NCBI GenBank assembly: GCA_047495785.1
Contig: JBLDXI010000033.1
Location: 1,426,001 to 1,490,000, forward strand
Reading direction: 5' to 3'
DNA from: Lepidodermella squamata
Taxonomy: Eukaryota; Gastrotricha
Length of the DNA stretch: 64,000 nt
Positions within the stretch are counted from its first letter, which is position 1. Each line of letters starts with the position of its first letter. Shown one piece after another: positions 45,187-57,818 of this stretch. Below the pieces are notes generated by a model, which saw nothing but the letters and a program-made list of their open reading frames with translations, was not told the DNA's origin and made no database searches. Position numbers and translations under genes: made by a program.

Positions 45187-46180
45187 GATTCATTTTTTCA
45201 AATAACTTTATGCAGCAATCTTTTCAATCTGATTGACATTACATTTTTCAAATGTTTAAAACTGTGCCAGGACAAAGTGATAGCAGGCGATGATGCTTCC
45301 AATGATTCGCCTTGCTTGATTTGCCTTGTTTGCTTTTGCTTGCTTCGACCATGCGGCTAATGATGTTCGTGATTTAGCCTCAAGGTTTATTTCTCGCAAA
45401 GATGCTCCACAATTGACGAAGAAACCGGAAAATATGACTCATTCGTGGAGCATACTGTGAACGCTTTATTCTCATCAAACTCAGCTCGCCACGACGAGAT
45501 TCGTATCTTTGACTCGTTGTGAGCTGTTATTGCAATTCTGAGCCAAAGAGCAATTTAAATTTGCTTTGACTTGGCAAGGATGCAAACGATGATGAATGCC
45601 TTGCTTATCATAAACAAAAGGTTGCTCATTCAAATAAAAATGTGTTTCAGGTGAAAGCTGATAGCATCCATTGGGCTTGACTGCGCTTCTTCTTCCAACT
45701 GATTAGTACTGCATGTAAAACTATCAAATTTAACATCCCCATAAACCCGACCCAGGACTGAAATGTGAAAACATGTTTCAATAGCTTCAATTTTTCGTAA
45801 GTAACAGAATTGTATCCAACAACTTGAAAACGTGAAAAACAGGTTGCAGGTTGCAGGCGCTAGAAAACCGTCAGAAATTGCTGCTCGTTCTGCACCGCAC
45901 ATGATATAATTTTATTGATATAATACGGCCCTTGGCAACTATAACAGGGCATAATGTTCTATCACCGATCACGCAGTTAATCATGGGATATCAAGTTCCA
46001 TCACCGATCAGGGAGCCATAATGGTAAAATTTTAAATTGTTCTCACAAAGATCGCATTCCAGGATATTAACATATTCAGATAAATTCAAATTAGTGAAGT
46101 GTATAGTCGATATAACTACTCAAAACCTTTAACAGAATAACCTCCAAATGACTCCTGTCATTCTGTCATTCATCCTGTCA
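45187..46180. other. Intergenic region
   Basis: No gene found. A short direct repeat (TCTATCACCGATCA near 45958 and TTCCATCACCGATCA near 45996) is present. Confidence 0.35.
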
Positions 46181-46814
46181 TTAGAACTTCCAGAGGGAGA
46201 ACGAGGATGATGGCTTATCCGAGATACTATCGCATACTTCGCTCAGTCGGCACTCGCCTGTCTTCCACAGGTATAACACGACCTTGCACTTTTTCGACTT
46301 CGAACATTGGTCAGTACAAGCAGCAAGGTTGGGTACGTTGACCGTAGAGACAACTTTATTGCAGGCAGACCAGTAAAAGTCATACTTGAGCACGGCTGCA
46401 TTAAAGAAAGCAATAGAAGGTATCATATCAATGACGATCAATATATTATTGCTTACATGGGGATTTCTCGTACGCAACATAGCCAGCCGTAGCATTCCTG
46501 TTGACCTTGTCTTCACATGGATCATATGTGAAGCAAGTCTGTGTGCCTTGGCTGTATTCGAAGTACTTGCACGTGCCAATGTTTATGCAAATTTGGGCGC
46601 AAATGTCGAGATAGGGAGTGCGGGCCTTCCTGACATACCCAGGGCAAAACGCTGAGGTTAATTTCTTATAACTGTACGTAGTTTCTGTCAACTGCTGCGC
46701 ATCTGTGCAGTAAATGAATTAGAATACAAGTTCAATAGTTATAACAAAATCCTTACCACAAAAAGTGAACACAACGCTAATAGCTACAAGGGAGAACAAA
46801 ACTGCATTCGACAT
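46181..46814 (-). CDS. Secreted protein with two PAN-like Cys modules (172 aa)
   Basis: Minus-strand exons 46814-46757, 46702-46457 and 46395-46181, all phase-1 joins. The first exon gives a signal peptide (MSNAVLFSLVAISVVFTFCG). Exon 2 encodes one Cys module (SAFCPGYV...CAQICINIGTCKYFEY...CFTYDPC) and exon 3 another (WSACNKV...CTDQCSKSKKCKVVLY...CRLSEVC). The spacing C...C..C....C.....C...C fits PAN/apple-like folds, but the NCPGN and GFSF signatures of the three big PAN genes are weakened. It shares phase-1 exon boundaries and module-per-exon layout with them. Confidence 0.68.
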
Positions 46815-49738
46815 GCTGTATGAGTTTTTGAAACTTTCAGAAAATGAAACTTTCTGTAAAACTGAAAGCTGCTTAATGATGGGATGAGAAATTATGAGCT
46901 CTCGATGCGCGATGCGCACTCGCTCTCTGTTGAAGCAGCTGCAAGACATTATTTCTATGCTCGGCGTAGGAGATGGCTATGAATAGTTCGATTTAACTTT
47001 ATGCGCCGGCGAGAACAAAACGGTATTATTATTTATTTTAAGTTCTATTTTAAATATCTACCTAGCATTTTCCGCCCTCTCTCTTCCTTTCCTCTTCCCT
47101 ATTGAAGCAGCTGCAGACAATTTCTATTCTCGTAGTTTGGGAAACAAATTTTGCTATGACTAAGCTTGAGTAAACTTGATGACAAATGCACTTGATGACT
47201 ATTGAAAAATCATCATCTGAACTGAAAACCCGCGAGAGTATTAACTTGCCACGCGTAACTAGCCTGTTGGTTGTCCTACAATATTTCTCGACAACAGGAC
47301 AAATCTCCTAGCGAAGCTCCACAATGCTATTGAGAGCAATCCGGAGAGGAAAGCGCCTCCGCGATGCAGTTTGTGAGCGTACTATGAGTCAAGCTACTGT
47401 CATTTGTCAGATATCGGAAACGGGAAACACGAATCAACGAAGGTGGCTCGGCATGAGTAGAAAATGCCCTCCAACGCCGCGATGATCAGCTTTTTGAACC
47501 AGCTCGAATCCGGCCGGTCGAGCAGCCACGAATACTGTCGGTCACATTTGTCTGGATTCCGCAGGCAATCGCCGCTACTTCGCTAACGCCCGCACGTTCT
47601 GCCGTTGGATGCTGGGTCTTGCTTCTTGCTTGGAGCCATCAACGGGTTACGATTGCCTTGCCTTACCTTAACTAGGGTGACTACGTCAGATTTTCAAACT
47701 GCTTGGATTCTATACTGACTAGACAAAGACCTTCGCTAATCTATCTGTGGACCTTTCTCTGCATGAAAGGAGTGCATTTTCTGCAATTTCTTTGCAAGGG
47801 AATCTTGCTGTTTGAGCATCGGAACAGCAGCAACAATGTCCCCACTGCACAAGACTCGAAAGTCACCGGTGAAGGAAGCGGAGACAGTTAGGATGAACAG
47901 AGCTTCGATGGAGGAAGAACGAACAGAACCGTTGTCCCTAAACCTTTGCCTAGGCGCCTAGGAACTCTCGCGGATGTTACTTTTACTCATTTCTGTCATT
48001 TATGATCGTAATCTTCTGATCTTTCTCACTCTTACGGTAGATTCAGCAGGAACGGCGTCTTTTTTTAATATCACTATTTGTCACAATTAATTGTTAACAT
48101 CACTAATGACCAGTGCACTTGTGCTGTATTCCTTTGTCACAGCTTTCCCGCAATTATTCGTTTACTTCCATTTCAGAATTGTTCTGCAGCCCACTCTTTG
48201 GCGTTACGAAACGAAACGAAAATCATTTTACAGCCTTCGAATAAATAAATTTCACCGAAATCTCAGTAGTGATCGTGATTGCATGCCGGAGATGTCTTAC
48301 AAATCGGAAGACATTGGCTAAATGCACTCGCGACATGTATCAGTCCCCAGCTGCTAATAATGGATCAGCCACCAGAATCCAGAAAAAGATATGGTCCTCA
48401 TGTGAGCTGTACAGGGTACCTGCGAGTGCAGTTGATATTGTCTCATGATGCTCAATTCTAAGTGGATGAGTTAGATGATACATTCTTGTCTTGTGTACTG
48501 CGAGGGCAAACAGCTCGCTTCGTACTTGCCTATAAAGTACTCGTCGACAAGCGGCGCTTCGTGACGAAGAGCATATAGCTACTTTGAGTAGATTTTTTCC
48601 TCCTTGCGTACACTGATTCAATGAAGCGTGATCGTGAAAACATGGAAAGCATGTTTTTGCGACAACAAAAAAACAAGCCCAGTTCAATACACTTGTTAAG
48701 CAGCGAAGAGGTGTATTTTCACCATCAGCAGCTATCACTTGGCGCGAGGGTGAGGATAACATGCGCACTTGTAAAATCACACCCAGTGGCCAGGTATCAC
48801 CGGCGGCGGCAAAAGCGCACTTGTCATCATTCGGCAGTTGCGCGCTCTTAACGCCCCCGCAAACACTCTTGAATCAGTGGTGTTAAGGCGTGTTGTCGTC
48901 AGCGAAATCACATAACCGTGTCTGTGTCGCGCGCGAGCGGATGTTACACAAGTGGTGGCTATAAAACAGGTTGCTTTTTTCGCGGGGCAAGGCCTATTTT
49001 TTAGCTCTCAGCTAAGCGAGCGGCTGGCGAGTGATAATCGAGCTCGAATAGCCCGTCTCAGTCAACACACTTGAGGCGGCGCTGCTTTTTGTGCGTGCGC
49101 GCGTTCACGGCATTGTCCATACAGCCATTTCCGAGGTTGCTTTTTTGCCTGTTTTACATTATCAGCAGTGCTCGGACTTTGCTAACACACCTATTGTTTC
49201 CGCTTGGCTTCCAGAATCGCTGTCGTGCTTAGCTATACGCGCTTAGCTAACTTTGGACACTGGCCGGCCATTACAAGCGAGTTAACGCGGCGTATTATCG
49301 CAGTCATACATGTATCGACAGTGCAAATCCATCGTAAGAGATGGCCATTATCTTAGAGTTGCTTGTTTGCGCAGCGCCCTGTGTACCTCATCATTTTTCG
49401 TTATTACTTCGCCTCGAACGAATGGTATTATTAACTCATGCTACCTCGCGCTTCAGGGCCCTCTATTTTCGTGTGGACGGTTTGATGCTTCTTCCTCTTG
49501 GGCGCATATTTTGGCCGCACGTGCGACAACACCTTAATGTTTTTGTCTCAGCTATTATCATCTATGATCATCGCGAAAGCTCGAGTAGTGCGGGCAGTAA
49601 AAAAGCGGATCACGGGCGTTGTCGCTTGTCATTCTTGTATTTTTCATTTTTGAGCGACTTCCATTTCCACGCCTCAGTCATAACTTGCTTTTTTACTCTA
49701 TAATATAGGTGAGACTTAAATAACTTTGGGCTTCCAAG
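46815..49738. other. Gene-free region upstream of the three-PAN gene
   Basis: About 2.9 kb without a supportable exon. It contains a partial duplication of a TTGAAGCAGCTGCA-type segment (46930 and 47100). From about 48750 to 49300 it becomes GC/CG-rich, like the DNA before the other PAN genes. Confidence 0.4.
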
Positions 49739-51006
49739 ATGTCAGCTATCTCGTGCCTTGTCTTGGCAACCGTGGCCATCGGTGAGTGATCGACCCCCTA
49801 ATATAGCTATTCCGTAATGATTTTTCTGCTGCACAGGTGCCATGGCGCAGGATTTCAACGGCTACGTCCGTGTTCCCGGCAACTGCCCGGGCAGCAAGCT
49901 TGCTGAATACCCGAACCTGCCTTATGAAGAGTGCGCCAAGCTGTGCTCGGAAAACGAACAGTGCCTCGGCTTCACCATCCCCGTTTCTAAATCTGCAACT
50001 GGTCTCTGCATCCTCAAGTCGTCGGAATGCACCAAGCCAGAACCCAGCTCCGAATTCGCGTTCCACAGCAAGAAGCAGGCTCTGTTCGGCGCCGCCTTCG
50101 TCGATGACGTCGTGCCATGGTACCCGCCTGCTCCGTACCCAGTCCCAGGCCCGGCTGCCTATGCTGGCTACTACTACGGTGGCATTGCTGGCTTCACCCG
50201 CGCCAACGGCAACTGCCAAGGAAACTTCCTCAGCGGTGTCCTTGCCCTGCCCATCGACCAGTGCGCTGCTCAATGCCTCGCGACTGCTGGCTGTGCCGGT
50301 TTCTCGTTCAACTTCCACGCTGCCTATCCTCAGTGCATCCTGAAGGCCGCGTCTTGCGCCTACCCTGATCCTGGTGCCGTCTTCACCTACTTCGCTCGCG
50401 CTGCTCCGGCTCCCCCAGTCTACCCGGCTCCGGCTCCGGCTCCTTACTACCCTCCCTACTACCCGGACGTCTACGTCCCTGACTACCCTGCCTACCCGAT
50501 CTACACTCCATGGGTTAAGTGTAAGTGAAAAATTTCTGGTCTTAGAGAATTCCAGCTTAAAATGATTTCTTGATTTAACAGCTGCTCGCAAGTTTTTCAC
50601 CTACTCGAACGAGCTGTGCTCAGGCGCCATCAAGAAGTCCGTTGACCTCGACATTGAGAAGTGCGCCGATGCGTGCCTCGCCGATCACGAGTGCCACGGA
50701 TTCTCGTTCGACAACCACGCTGCCTCAGCTCCGTTCACCTGCATCCTGCGCGCTGAGCCGTGCCAGAAGCGCGAGAACAGCACCCGGTGGTCGTACTTCG
50801 AGCGCCAGTCTGGTGAAAAGTTCGACCTCGACGTCAAGTACCTGGAGGAACTCGAAGCCGGCAGGCAGCAGAAGCTGGCCGCTGAGCAGGCCGCCGCCAA
50901 CCAGAAGCCAACCTCCTTCTTCGACCTGCAGCGGTTCTTCGGCCAGCGCGCCAACGGCCAGGCCCACCACCAGGCTGGTCCCCAGGACGAAATCAAGCGT
51001 CTGTAA
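49739..51006 (+). CDS. Secreted three-PAN-domain protein (383 aa)
   Basis: Exons 49739-49781, 49837-50520 and 50582-51006, both introns phase 1. The signal peptide starts MSAISCLVLATVAIGAMA. PAN module 1 lies at about residues 22-90 (NCPGSKL...CAKLCSENEQCLGFTI), module 2 at about 130-195 (NGNCQGNFLSG...CAAQCLATAGCAGFSF) and module 3 at about 245-315 (CADACLADHECHGFSF). A Pro/Tyr/Ala-rich linker (PAPAPYYPPYYPDVYVP) separates modules 2 and 3, where the gene at 19601 has Trp/Pro repeats. The C-terminal ~70 residues are polar and helical-looking. The codon choice is strongly C-ending in this exon set, unlike neighbouring genes, which suggests high expression. Confidence 0.82.
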
Positions 51007-52750
51007 ATGCGACGCCGCCTCTCTGCTCTACTATCATCATCAAGTATTAAATCGACTCGCGAACGAACACTTCGTAGCATTTATATCATCTATCTTCGCA
51101 ATTTTCTCGTTGTTGGGAACAATTTCTTCACTTGAAAAAATTCAATCATAAACGTGCCTCTTAATCATCATTAATCATCATCATCTGTTTTGTGATTTGC
51201 AATCACTTGAGTTCAAGCTTTTTCATCTATGTCTCGCAAGCAATTTAGTTCAAATCGACACAAAACCTAGATATTTCAATCTTATTTTTGTTTCTGATGC
51301 TGTATCACAGATCTGTTGTTGCATACTTTATTCTATTGGAAAAAATAAACCCACGGAAAAGTCTGTAATTGGTATTTTGTTTCCCCCGCACATTCCTTAA
51401 CGGCGGCAGCAGCAGTAGCAGCGACTACCGACTTAGCGGATCTAGCCCACTCGAAATTAAATCCGTTTACACAGCGGAGGAAACGTGCGTGACGTAGATG
51501 CAGCCACGTGGGCGGTGCGCATCGTTTTTTGCCGGTATTGTCAAGTTTGCGTCCGAAGATAATCCCGTAAATGACAAGTGGCGTAACCATAGCCAAAAGT
51601 AGCCGTTGTAACGGATACAAAGAACCGGTAATTATATGTACCGCTGGAAAAAAAACTCAAGTGGGTCCGTTGAAAGCTAACATCAGGCGAGGTCAGTCGG
51701 ATGCGGAAAAAACGGCAATAACAAAGCCCTCTACGGCGCGACACGTGCCGGCATGTCAGTCATGCCCTGGAAACACCTTGCACGTCAACGCTGCCGGTCG
51801 GTTGCACGCGGCGGCGTGTTTTCGAGCCGTTGGTGCGGAAGTCGGCTCGGCTCTCTTAGCCAAGTATCTCATTTCAGGGCTGGACGGGGCACGTCCGTCA
51901 AGCAGCGCACGGCGGATGTATCCAATGAAAGGCACGGATTTGTTGACCCTTCTTATTTGGTGTTATTGTCCGAAGGTACAAATCCATCAAAGATACACGG
52001 CCGGCTGTTTACACGAGCCGGCGTTTACCTAGCGCGGCTGCCGGCTTTTTCGACGACTGTCACTCTTAGTTACGCCCGCGCGAACGTCAGACAAATTACT
52101 ACCTCGCAGATAGGCGTGTAGTGATGAAGGGCAGGATGTCAAAGAAAAACTGTCGTTCATACAGTGTGTGGTGGCGGCGCACGAGTAGGCTGACAAGTGG
52201 GCGAAAACGCGAACCGGTGATATGCCTGCAATAGTTCACCAGCTGCTTTTTCCGCGATCGAGCAGCCGGCGGCGCCACCGCAGCAGTGGTGTACTCGACA
52301 ATTGAATCGTCATCCATTAGTGCCTCCCGACTTCACAATAATAAGGCGGCTGGTTATATGTTATTAAAGCGCGCGCGTGAGATATTTTTTTGCCCGCGCG
52401 ACACACAAATCATCGCATGTGCGCGCTTCTATTTCCGCCCCAACAAACAGGTAGTTATCAAATCGCGCCTCCCCCTCAGCTCCTTTTAAAGCTTTCTATT
52501 ATTCTATCAACGCTCCTTTTGATTGTACCCTTGTTTTTCTCAGATGCTCACTCATAACCGGCAAAACGGTTTTGAGGATTTACAAGATGACTCAGCTCAG
52601 TTTTCATACTTTTTACTCTCTCAACTCGTCTCCTTAAGCCGCTTTTTCACTACATATATATCGACAGCACCTAATTCGGTCATCTCATTTTCTATAATTT
52701 CTCTTTTCTTATTTTCTGTTATTATTTAGTGTCCTTTGCGGCTGAAGAAC
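51007..52750. other. Intergenic region between two PAN genes, CpG-rich
   Basis: No gene supported. The 5' part is 3' UTR-like and AT-rich; from about 51390 to 52480 it is CG-rich with GCGCGCG runs. It presumably contains the promoter of the gene at 52751. Confidence 0.4.
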
Positions 52751-55121
52751 ATGAATTTCCAGATCGCTTGCCTACTTTTAGGCATCGAAGTCGCCTTTGC
52801 CGAAGGTTATCTCTTAACTCAAATCGATTTTATTATCATTTCTTAATTGTTGTCATGTGATTAGTTTTCAATTACGGCGCTGGAACGGGAGGTTCGGCGC
52901 CAGCTGCCCCTGTCATCCCGGCAGCTCAACCCGCGGCCGGCTCATGGTCGCCTCTTAATGATCTCAATAGTTTGTTCACTACCCAGCTACCAGGTATGGG
53001 TGGCATGGGCCCTGGCAGCAGCTGGACCTACAACCCATCTGCCTGGACCGGCGGCGACCCCTTCGGAACCAACCAAGCGTGGATGCCGACGACCCCGGCG
53101 TGGAACCCGACCGCTCCGCTCACCTGGGCCCCGGTGACTAACCAAGCTACCGGCGACTCTGTTTCGCAATTCACGCGTTACAACGGCAACTGCCAGGGCA
53201 ATTACCTCGGCGCTGTCACCCAGCTGACCCTGGACGCGTGCGCCGCCTCGTGCCTCGGCACCCCGGCGTGCGCTGGCTTCTCGTTCAACCTCCGCTCGAC
53301 TTACCCGCAGTGCATTCTCAAGAACTCGGTCTGCTCGTCGCCCGACCCGGCTGCTCCATTCACGTTTTTCGCCCGCAACGGCTACCAGCCAGCCGCTCCG
53401 GCCTACTACCCTGGTTATCCGACCTACCCAACTTACGTCCCGATCGGCCCGCCAATTGCCATCCAGCCCGCCTACCCGCCAGCTATCCCGCCGCCGCAAT
53501 ACCCGCCAGCGATCCCGCCGCAATATTCTGGTTATCCGTACAACCCATCGGTTTACCCCTACCCATGGGGCCGCCCGTCGCCTTATTGGAAATCGGCCAA
53601 CGTTCGCCAATTCAAGCGATGTGAGTTCATAGGAATATAGCTGAAAAATTAATATTGCCTTATTAATCAACTAATTTTCAAAGGTTCTAACAAAAGATTC
53701 GCCTGATTTAGACGAATATATTGATGAATAGAAAGTAGTAAATTTAGCGATTTTCACTGGGATAATTCATTTTAGCAAATTTTAGGCGGAAGCAGATTAT
53801 TCAAAATTTCAATGATCAAATAATTTTACCAGGAAAAAAAATTAAGTTGTTGCAAATTGGCTGTTTGGTATTCTCACGACTCTCAGTTTTCGCTACCGTA
53901 AAATTGGATCCACCTTTTACCGGAACCAAATTTACGGTGAGCGGAACCAAATTTTGAAATTTTCTATTGGCCTGAAATCACTTTTCCTTCTTACGGGTCA
54001 AGATTAATCATAATAATTAAAAAAAAATCATCAATAAATTCAGCGTAAAATTCTCTATAAGACCGAGTGTTCGATTCAAAACCAATGCGCGCCTAAAATT
54101 CGCGAATTAAAAAAATGACTCTTGGCATATTTCGACGTTGGTTCCTCAAAATGCATCGTATTTGGTTCCGCTAAAGCAAATTATATTTCTCTCATCGTAA
54201 ATTTCTCTCCGCTAGCATAAAATTCCAGTATTTGGTACATTTTAAGATCATTTATATCTAAAATTTATATAGAAATTTTAGCTAGATACAGGGAGAAGAA
54301 ATAACCAGTTTTGGGACATTTATCCCATTTTTCTGGGTCATTTCTCTATTTTTCTGAATTTTCTGTAATTTTTCCAATTTTTTTCGATTTTTCTCGCCTA
54401 GCTGGAGCTCCGTTCTATGAAATGCCGGCCAACTGCTCTGGGCCGATCATGCGCGGTCCATACGGCGCTCATGTTGAAAAGTGCGCCGAAGACTGCAGCG
54501 CCCTGAAGGACTGCACCGGTTTCTCGTACGACAACGCCGCCGAGGCGTGCGTTCTTCACACCGGCGTTTGCCAGAGCATGTCGCGCAGCACGCAGTGGAC
54601 GTACTTCGCGCGCGGCGATCGCATGCCGAACGCCGAAACTGAAGCCGCCACTCGTGCCATTGAAACCGAGCCGGTGGCGCCACTCAAGCCGCAGCAGCAC
54701 CAGCCGCAGCCGCAGCAGCAGCAGCAGCAACGCCAGCAGAATACCGAATACGTCTCGTACAATCTTAGCCCCATGGACAGTAAGTCCACCCCCCTTGCGT
54801 AAACACACTTGACGCCATTATCCGCAATGTGACATTTTTACAGTGCTCAACCGCTTCGAGCAAGTCAATGGCAACTGCCCGGGCAACGCGCTCGGCGATA
54901 CGATGAACATCGGCCTCGATGAATGCGCCCGTCTTTGCCTCGAGAACACCGCCTGCTTCGGCTTCTCGTTCAACATGCGCGTCAACCGCCCAGAGGAATT
55001 CCAGTGCATGCTGAAGCGCAGCGGCTGCTACCGCCCGAGCGAGTCCTCGCCTTACCGCTTCTTCAGGCGGCGCATGTTGAACCAACAACAACAGCAGCAG
55101 GCGGGTCGTCTTCGCGCGTAG
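52751..55121 (+). CDS. Secreted three-PAN-domain protein with Pro/Tyr and Gln-rich linkers (488 aa)
   Basis: Exons 52751-52805, 52865-53620, 54402-54779 and 54844-55121, all introns phase 1. Exon 1 is a signal peptide (MNFQIACLLLGIEVAFAEG). Exon 2 carries a short Trp/Pro region (WTYNPSAWTGGDPF), PAN module 1 (NGNCQGNYLGAV...CAASCLGTPACAGFSF) and a Pro/Tyr linker. Exon 3 carries module 2 and a Gln-rich stretch (PQQHQPQPQQQQQQRQQ). Exon 4 carries module 3 (NGNCPGNALGD...CARLCLENTACFGFSF). Exon order and content match exons 7-9 of the gene at 19601, and exon 1/2 match its exons 1/3 (both begin with an FNYGA/YNYGA sequence after the signal). The third exon follows a 781-bp intron containing a repeat. 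Confidence 0.82.
53890..54240. repeat. MITE-like sequence inside a PAN-gene intron
   Basis: GCGGAACCAAATTT-type ends (53937 region) are mirrored by TTTGGTTCCGC (about 54160). Similar GGCGGAACCAAATTTGG sequence occurs in an intron of the M13 gene near 1750. No coding capacity. Confidence 0.45.
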
Positions 55122-55650
55122 ATTTCAAATTGAAAAAAAATCGAAATCAGAAATATGTGCCGTCGTATTAGTGTGCCCCCTGAATTATAACGATTTTTTA
55201 CCTTTTCTACCCGCGCGCATGAAACGTCAGGGTTGTCAGCCTGAAAAGAGCAACCCTTGATAACAAGCCTGTGAAAGTCCAACTATATGAAAAAAATGAG
55301 AATTGTTCAACATGGCCGATAGCAGAACATGGCTCACATTTTTTTTTACGCCGAAATCTAATTCGAAAAAAATTGCTTATTTTGTTCCAAAAAATATTAA
55401 TTATTACTAGTATTTATTTTTCACACATCGCGATCGATGCGAAAACATATTATAGCGTATATAACAATCACCAAACATTTACGGGTTGTGTCTTCGAAGA
55501 AATCAAACGATTCTATGAAATGCATTTATTTTAATCAAAGAATAAAAGCTGATCTTGAAACCGAAATAGCCGCGCCTTTTTTGTTATAGATAAGAAATGC
55601 ATGAGAGGGGTGAAGCAATTTATCTCACCACTCTGCAATAATAATTAACA
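55122..55650. other. Intergenic region
   Basis: AT-rich 3' UTR and spacer; no gene or repeat recognised. Confidence 0.35.
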
Positions 55651-56326
55651 ATGGAGAGGTTAGGACTCATCCTTATTTTGCTTGTTGTAGCTTTTCAAGA
55701 TGCATATTCCCAACATTCCATGTGCGTAAATTACAAAAATGGGACATGTTACTGTCAAACAGCTGCCGATCCAACTCAAGCCATCGATTTACGGCCGTTG
55801 GTTAACTTGACCCGGGGAAACCCGATCGTCGGCCACCTTGATGATCAGGACAAAACACCGTATCACCTGTCGTTTTGCATCCCGATTACGAACAGAACTA
55901 GCCTGCCTACTTGTAACAACGTCGCCTCAGTTTGCCGGCAAAATTTTATGGATGAGGACTTGGGTCGGCCTCAGTACACGCATTTTGAGATGAGAGTACC
56001 ACGTGACCAGAATTACACTGTCCCAACAATGCTTGTCGACAACCCCTTCGACGGCAGGACGTAATTGCTTGAACACGAAATTGAGTGGATTTATATTTTT
56101 CTTTAATTTTTTAAGGCGGTCTTTCGTATTTTTATTCTGCAATCAATCAATGCCTGAACTTTACTTCAAACCGCTGCCTTATTGGGGCGAGCAGGACTAC
56201 GATGGATTCTACATTTACGTAAGCTATTTCTTTAAATGTTACTCATCAACCTGAACCTTTATCCAGCCGATGGAGCTACATGGAGCTGCAGTTTGCCCAG
56301 TAAAAATTCGACGCAATGGTCATTGA
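55651..56326 (+). CDS. Secreted MRH-like (mannose-6-phosphate-receptor-homology-like) domain protein, soluble paralogue (190 aa)
   Basis: Exons 55651-56060, 56116-56218 and 56267-56326 join in phase. It opens with a signal peptide (MERLGLILILLVVAFQDAYS). The Cys layout and the segments AIDLRPL, YHLSFCIPI, TCNNVASVC and DGFYIY resemble MRH-type lectin folds (ATG27 and cation-dependent mannose-6-phosphate receptor type), though the carbohydrate-binding residues cannot be verified by eye. It matches the adjacent gene at 56500 exon for exon but stops where that gene continues into a membrane anchor, so it should be secreted or lumenal. AATAAA follows at about 56445. A short TM exon further downstream was looked for and not found. 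Confidence 0.6.
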
Positions 56327-56499
56327 AGATCGAAACAACTTTCTTATCTTCAGCGTCCTTTTCTTGGAGCAAAGATAATAAGGCACATATAAATTTGATA
56401 TCTTCAAGCTTGTGTTTACTGATAAGAGGGACATATTACAAGGAATAAAGCGAAAATAAACTAGAATTTTAGCCCGCCATCTCTCTCGTAAACATAAAA

Positions 56500-57520
56500 A
56501 TGCTGTTCAGAATATGGGTCCTAATACTACTGACCATCTTCATCGCTGGGCATAGCCAAGCGGATCCAGGGGTTTCGATGTGTACCGATGATTTCTACGT
56601 CGGGACTTGCGTTTGCATCCTTAAAGATGACCCGACGAAAAAAATTGATTTGACATCTTTGCAAAAGCGCGATAAGCCGTAGGTTGCAGATACGATTATT
56701 TTTCATTCGACTATGAATTAACTTTACAGGATTGTTGGTTACCTAGACTTCGAGCCTGGCGATGACTCGCTGCAGTACGAATTTTACATGATGTTTTGCA
56801 AGCCGATAACAGAAATGGAACAACAACTGCCGCAATGTAATGGCATTGCTTCGGTGGCGCGAAATTTGGATGAGACTTGCGATATTCTTGGAACTCCTGA
56901 TACGACCCACTTCGAGACGAGACTGATCTCTTCAACGAATCCAAATATTGGCTTTACTATGATTACGGAGACTGCGAACAAACTGTAGGCTCCGCTAACC
57001 TTAGTTAGTCCAAATAATTCAATGAAATTTTCCAGACGAACTGTTTCTTATTTGAATTGCGACGCTTCGCTAGCTGAACCTGTCTTGAAACCACGTGCCT
57101 ATAGCTCCAGCGAAGAAGATCATGACGGTTATCATTTATATGTAAGAAATTGTTATTGAAATTTCTTATTTTTTTTATTTTTTGTAATATTTAGGAAATT
57201 GATCTATATGGCGCAGAATTTTGTTTGAAGGACTCTGGTCTTACACCTAAACCTCCGACACAGCCGACATCAGCTACAAAAACAGACGACGAGGAAACAG
57301 AACAACTCGGAGCCATTGAGATCTGCTTGATTTTGTATAGAAAAATCTCGAATTTTTTCGATTAATTTCCTAATTTATTCAATTTTTCAGAATTGCGATC
57401 GCTCTGTTTGGAATTCTTGTGGTATCAGCTTTGAAACTATATCTGAAGTGCCAGGGTCGCCCTATCTTCACAAATGCAATTGAAATGAACAGTCATCAAC
57501 GTTTACAAAATGAAGCTTGA
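56500..57520 (+). CDS. MRH-like lumenal-domain membrane protein (269 aa)
   Basis: Exons 56500-56678, 56730-56984, 57036-57141, 57195-57334 and 57391-57520, all phases consistent. Signal peptide MLFRIWVLILLTIFIAGHSQ. The lumenal domain shares KIDLTSL, PIVGYLDF, FYMMFCKPI, CNGIASVA, THFE and DGYHLY with the upstream paralogue. A Pro/Thr/Glu spacer leads to one membrane helix (ICLILIAIALFGILVVSALK) and a ~30-residue cytosolic tail. Type I receptors with MRH domains sort glycoproteins in the secretory and endosomal pathway, but the assignment here rests on Cys pattern and layout only. The short tail has no obvious dileucine signal. Confidence 0.65.
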
Positions 57521-57818
57521 ATCATTATTTATCTGGGTGAAATAAAGCGAAAATTGAACTATTGCGTCATTACCTTGCAAAATCCACCTTATCTTATCAA
57601 ATTTTCTTCGAACAGATAAGAAAAGCTGTGATACGAGTGATGTTTTGTCGTGCAGGCATGACTAGCGTGAAATTTGAATAAAAAAATGTGTTAACGCACT
57701 CTCATCAGCATGAATGAATACTCTTTCAAACATGAACGTTCGTAATGAATCATATTCACTACATTTATAAAGCATCCATAAACAGTGCTTTTATCAGCAT
57801 TTCATCAGAAAGCCAACA

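Noticed and set aside
49746-50600. 284-codon minus-strand frame opposite the three-PAN gene
   Set aside because: It is antisense to a clearly spliced gene with strong codon bias, which creates long open antisense frames.
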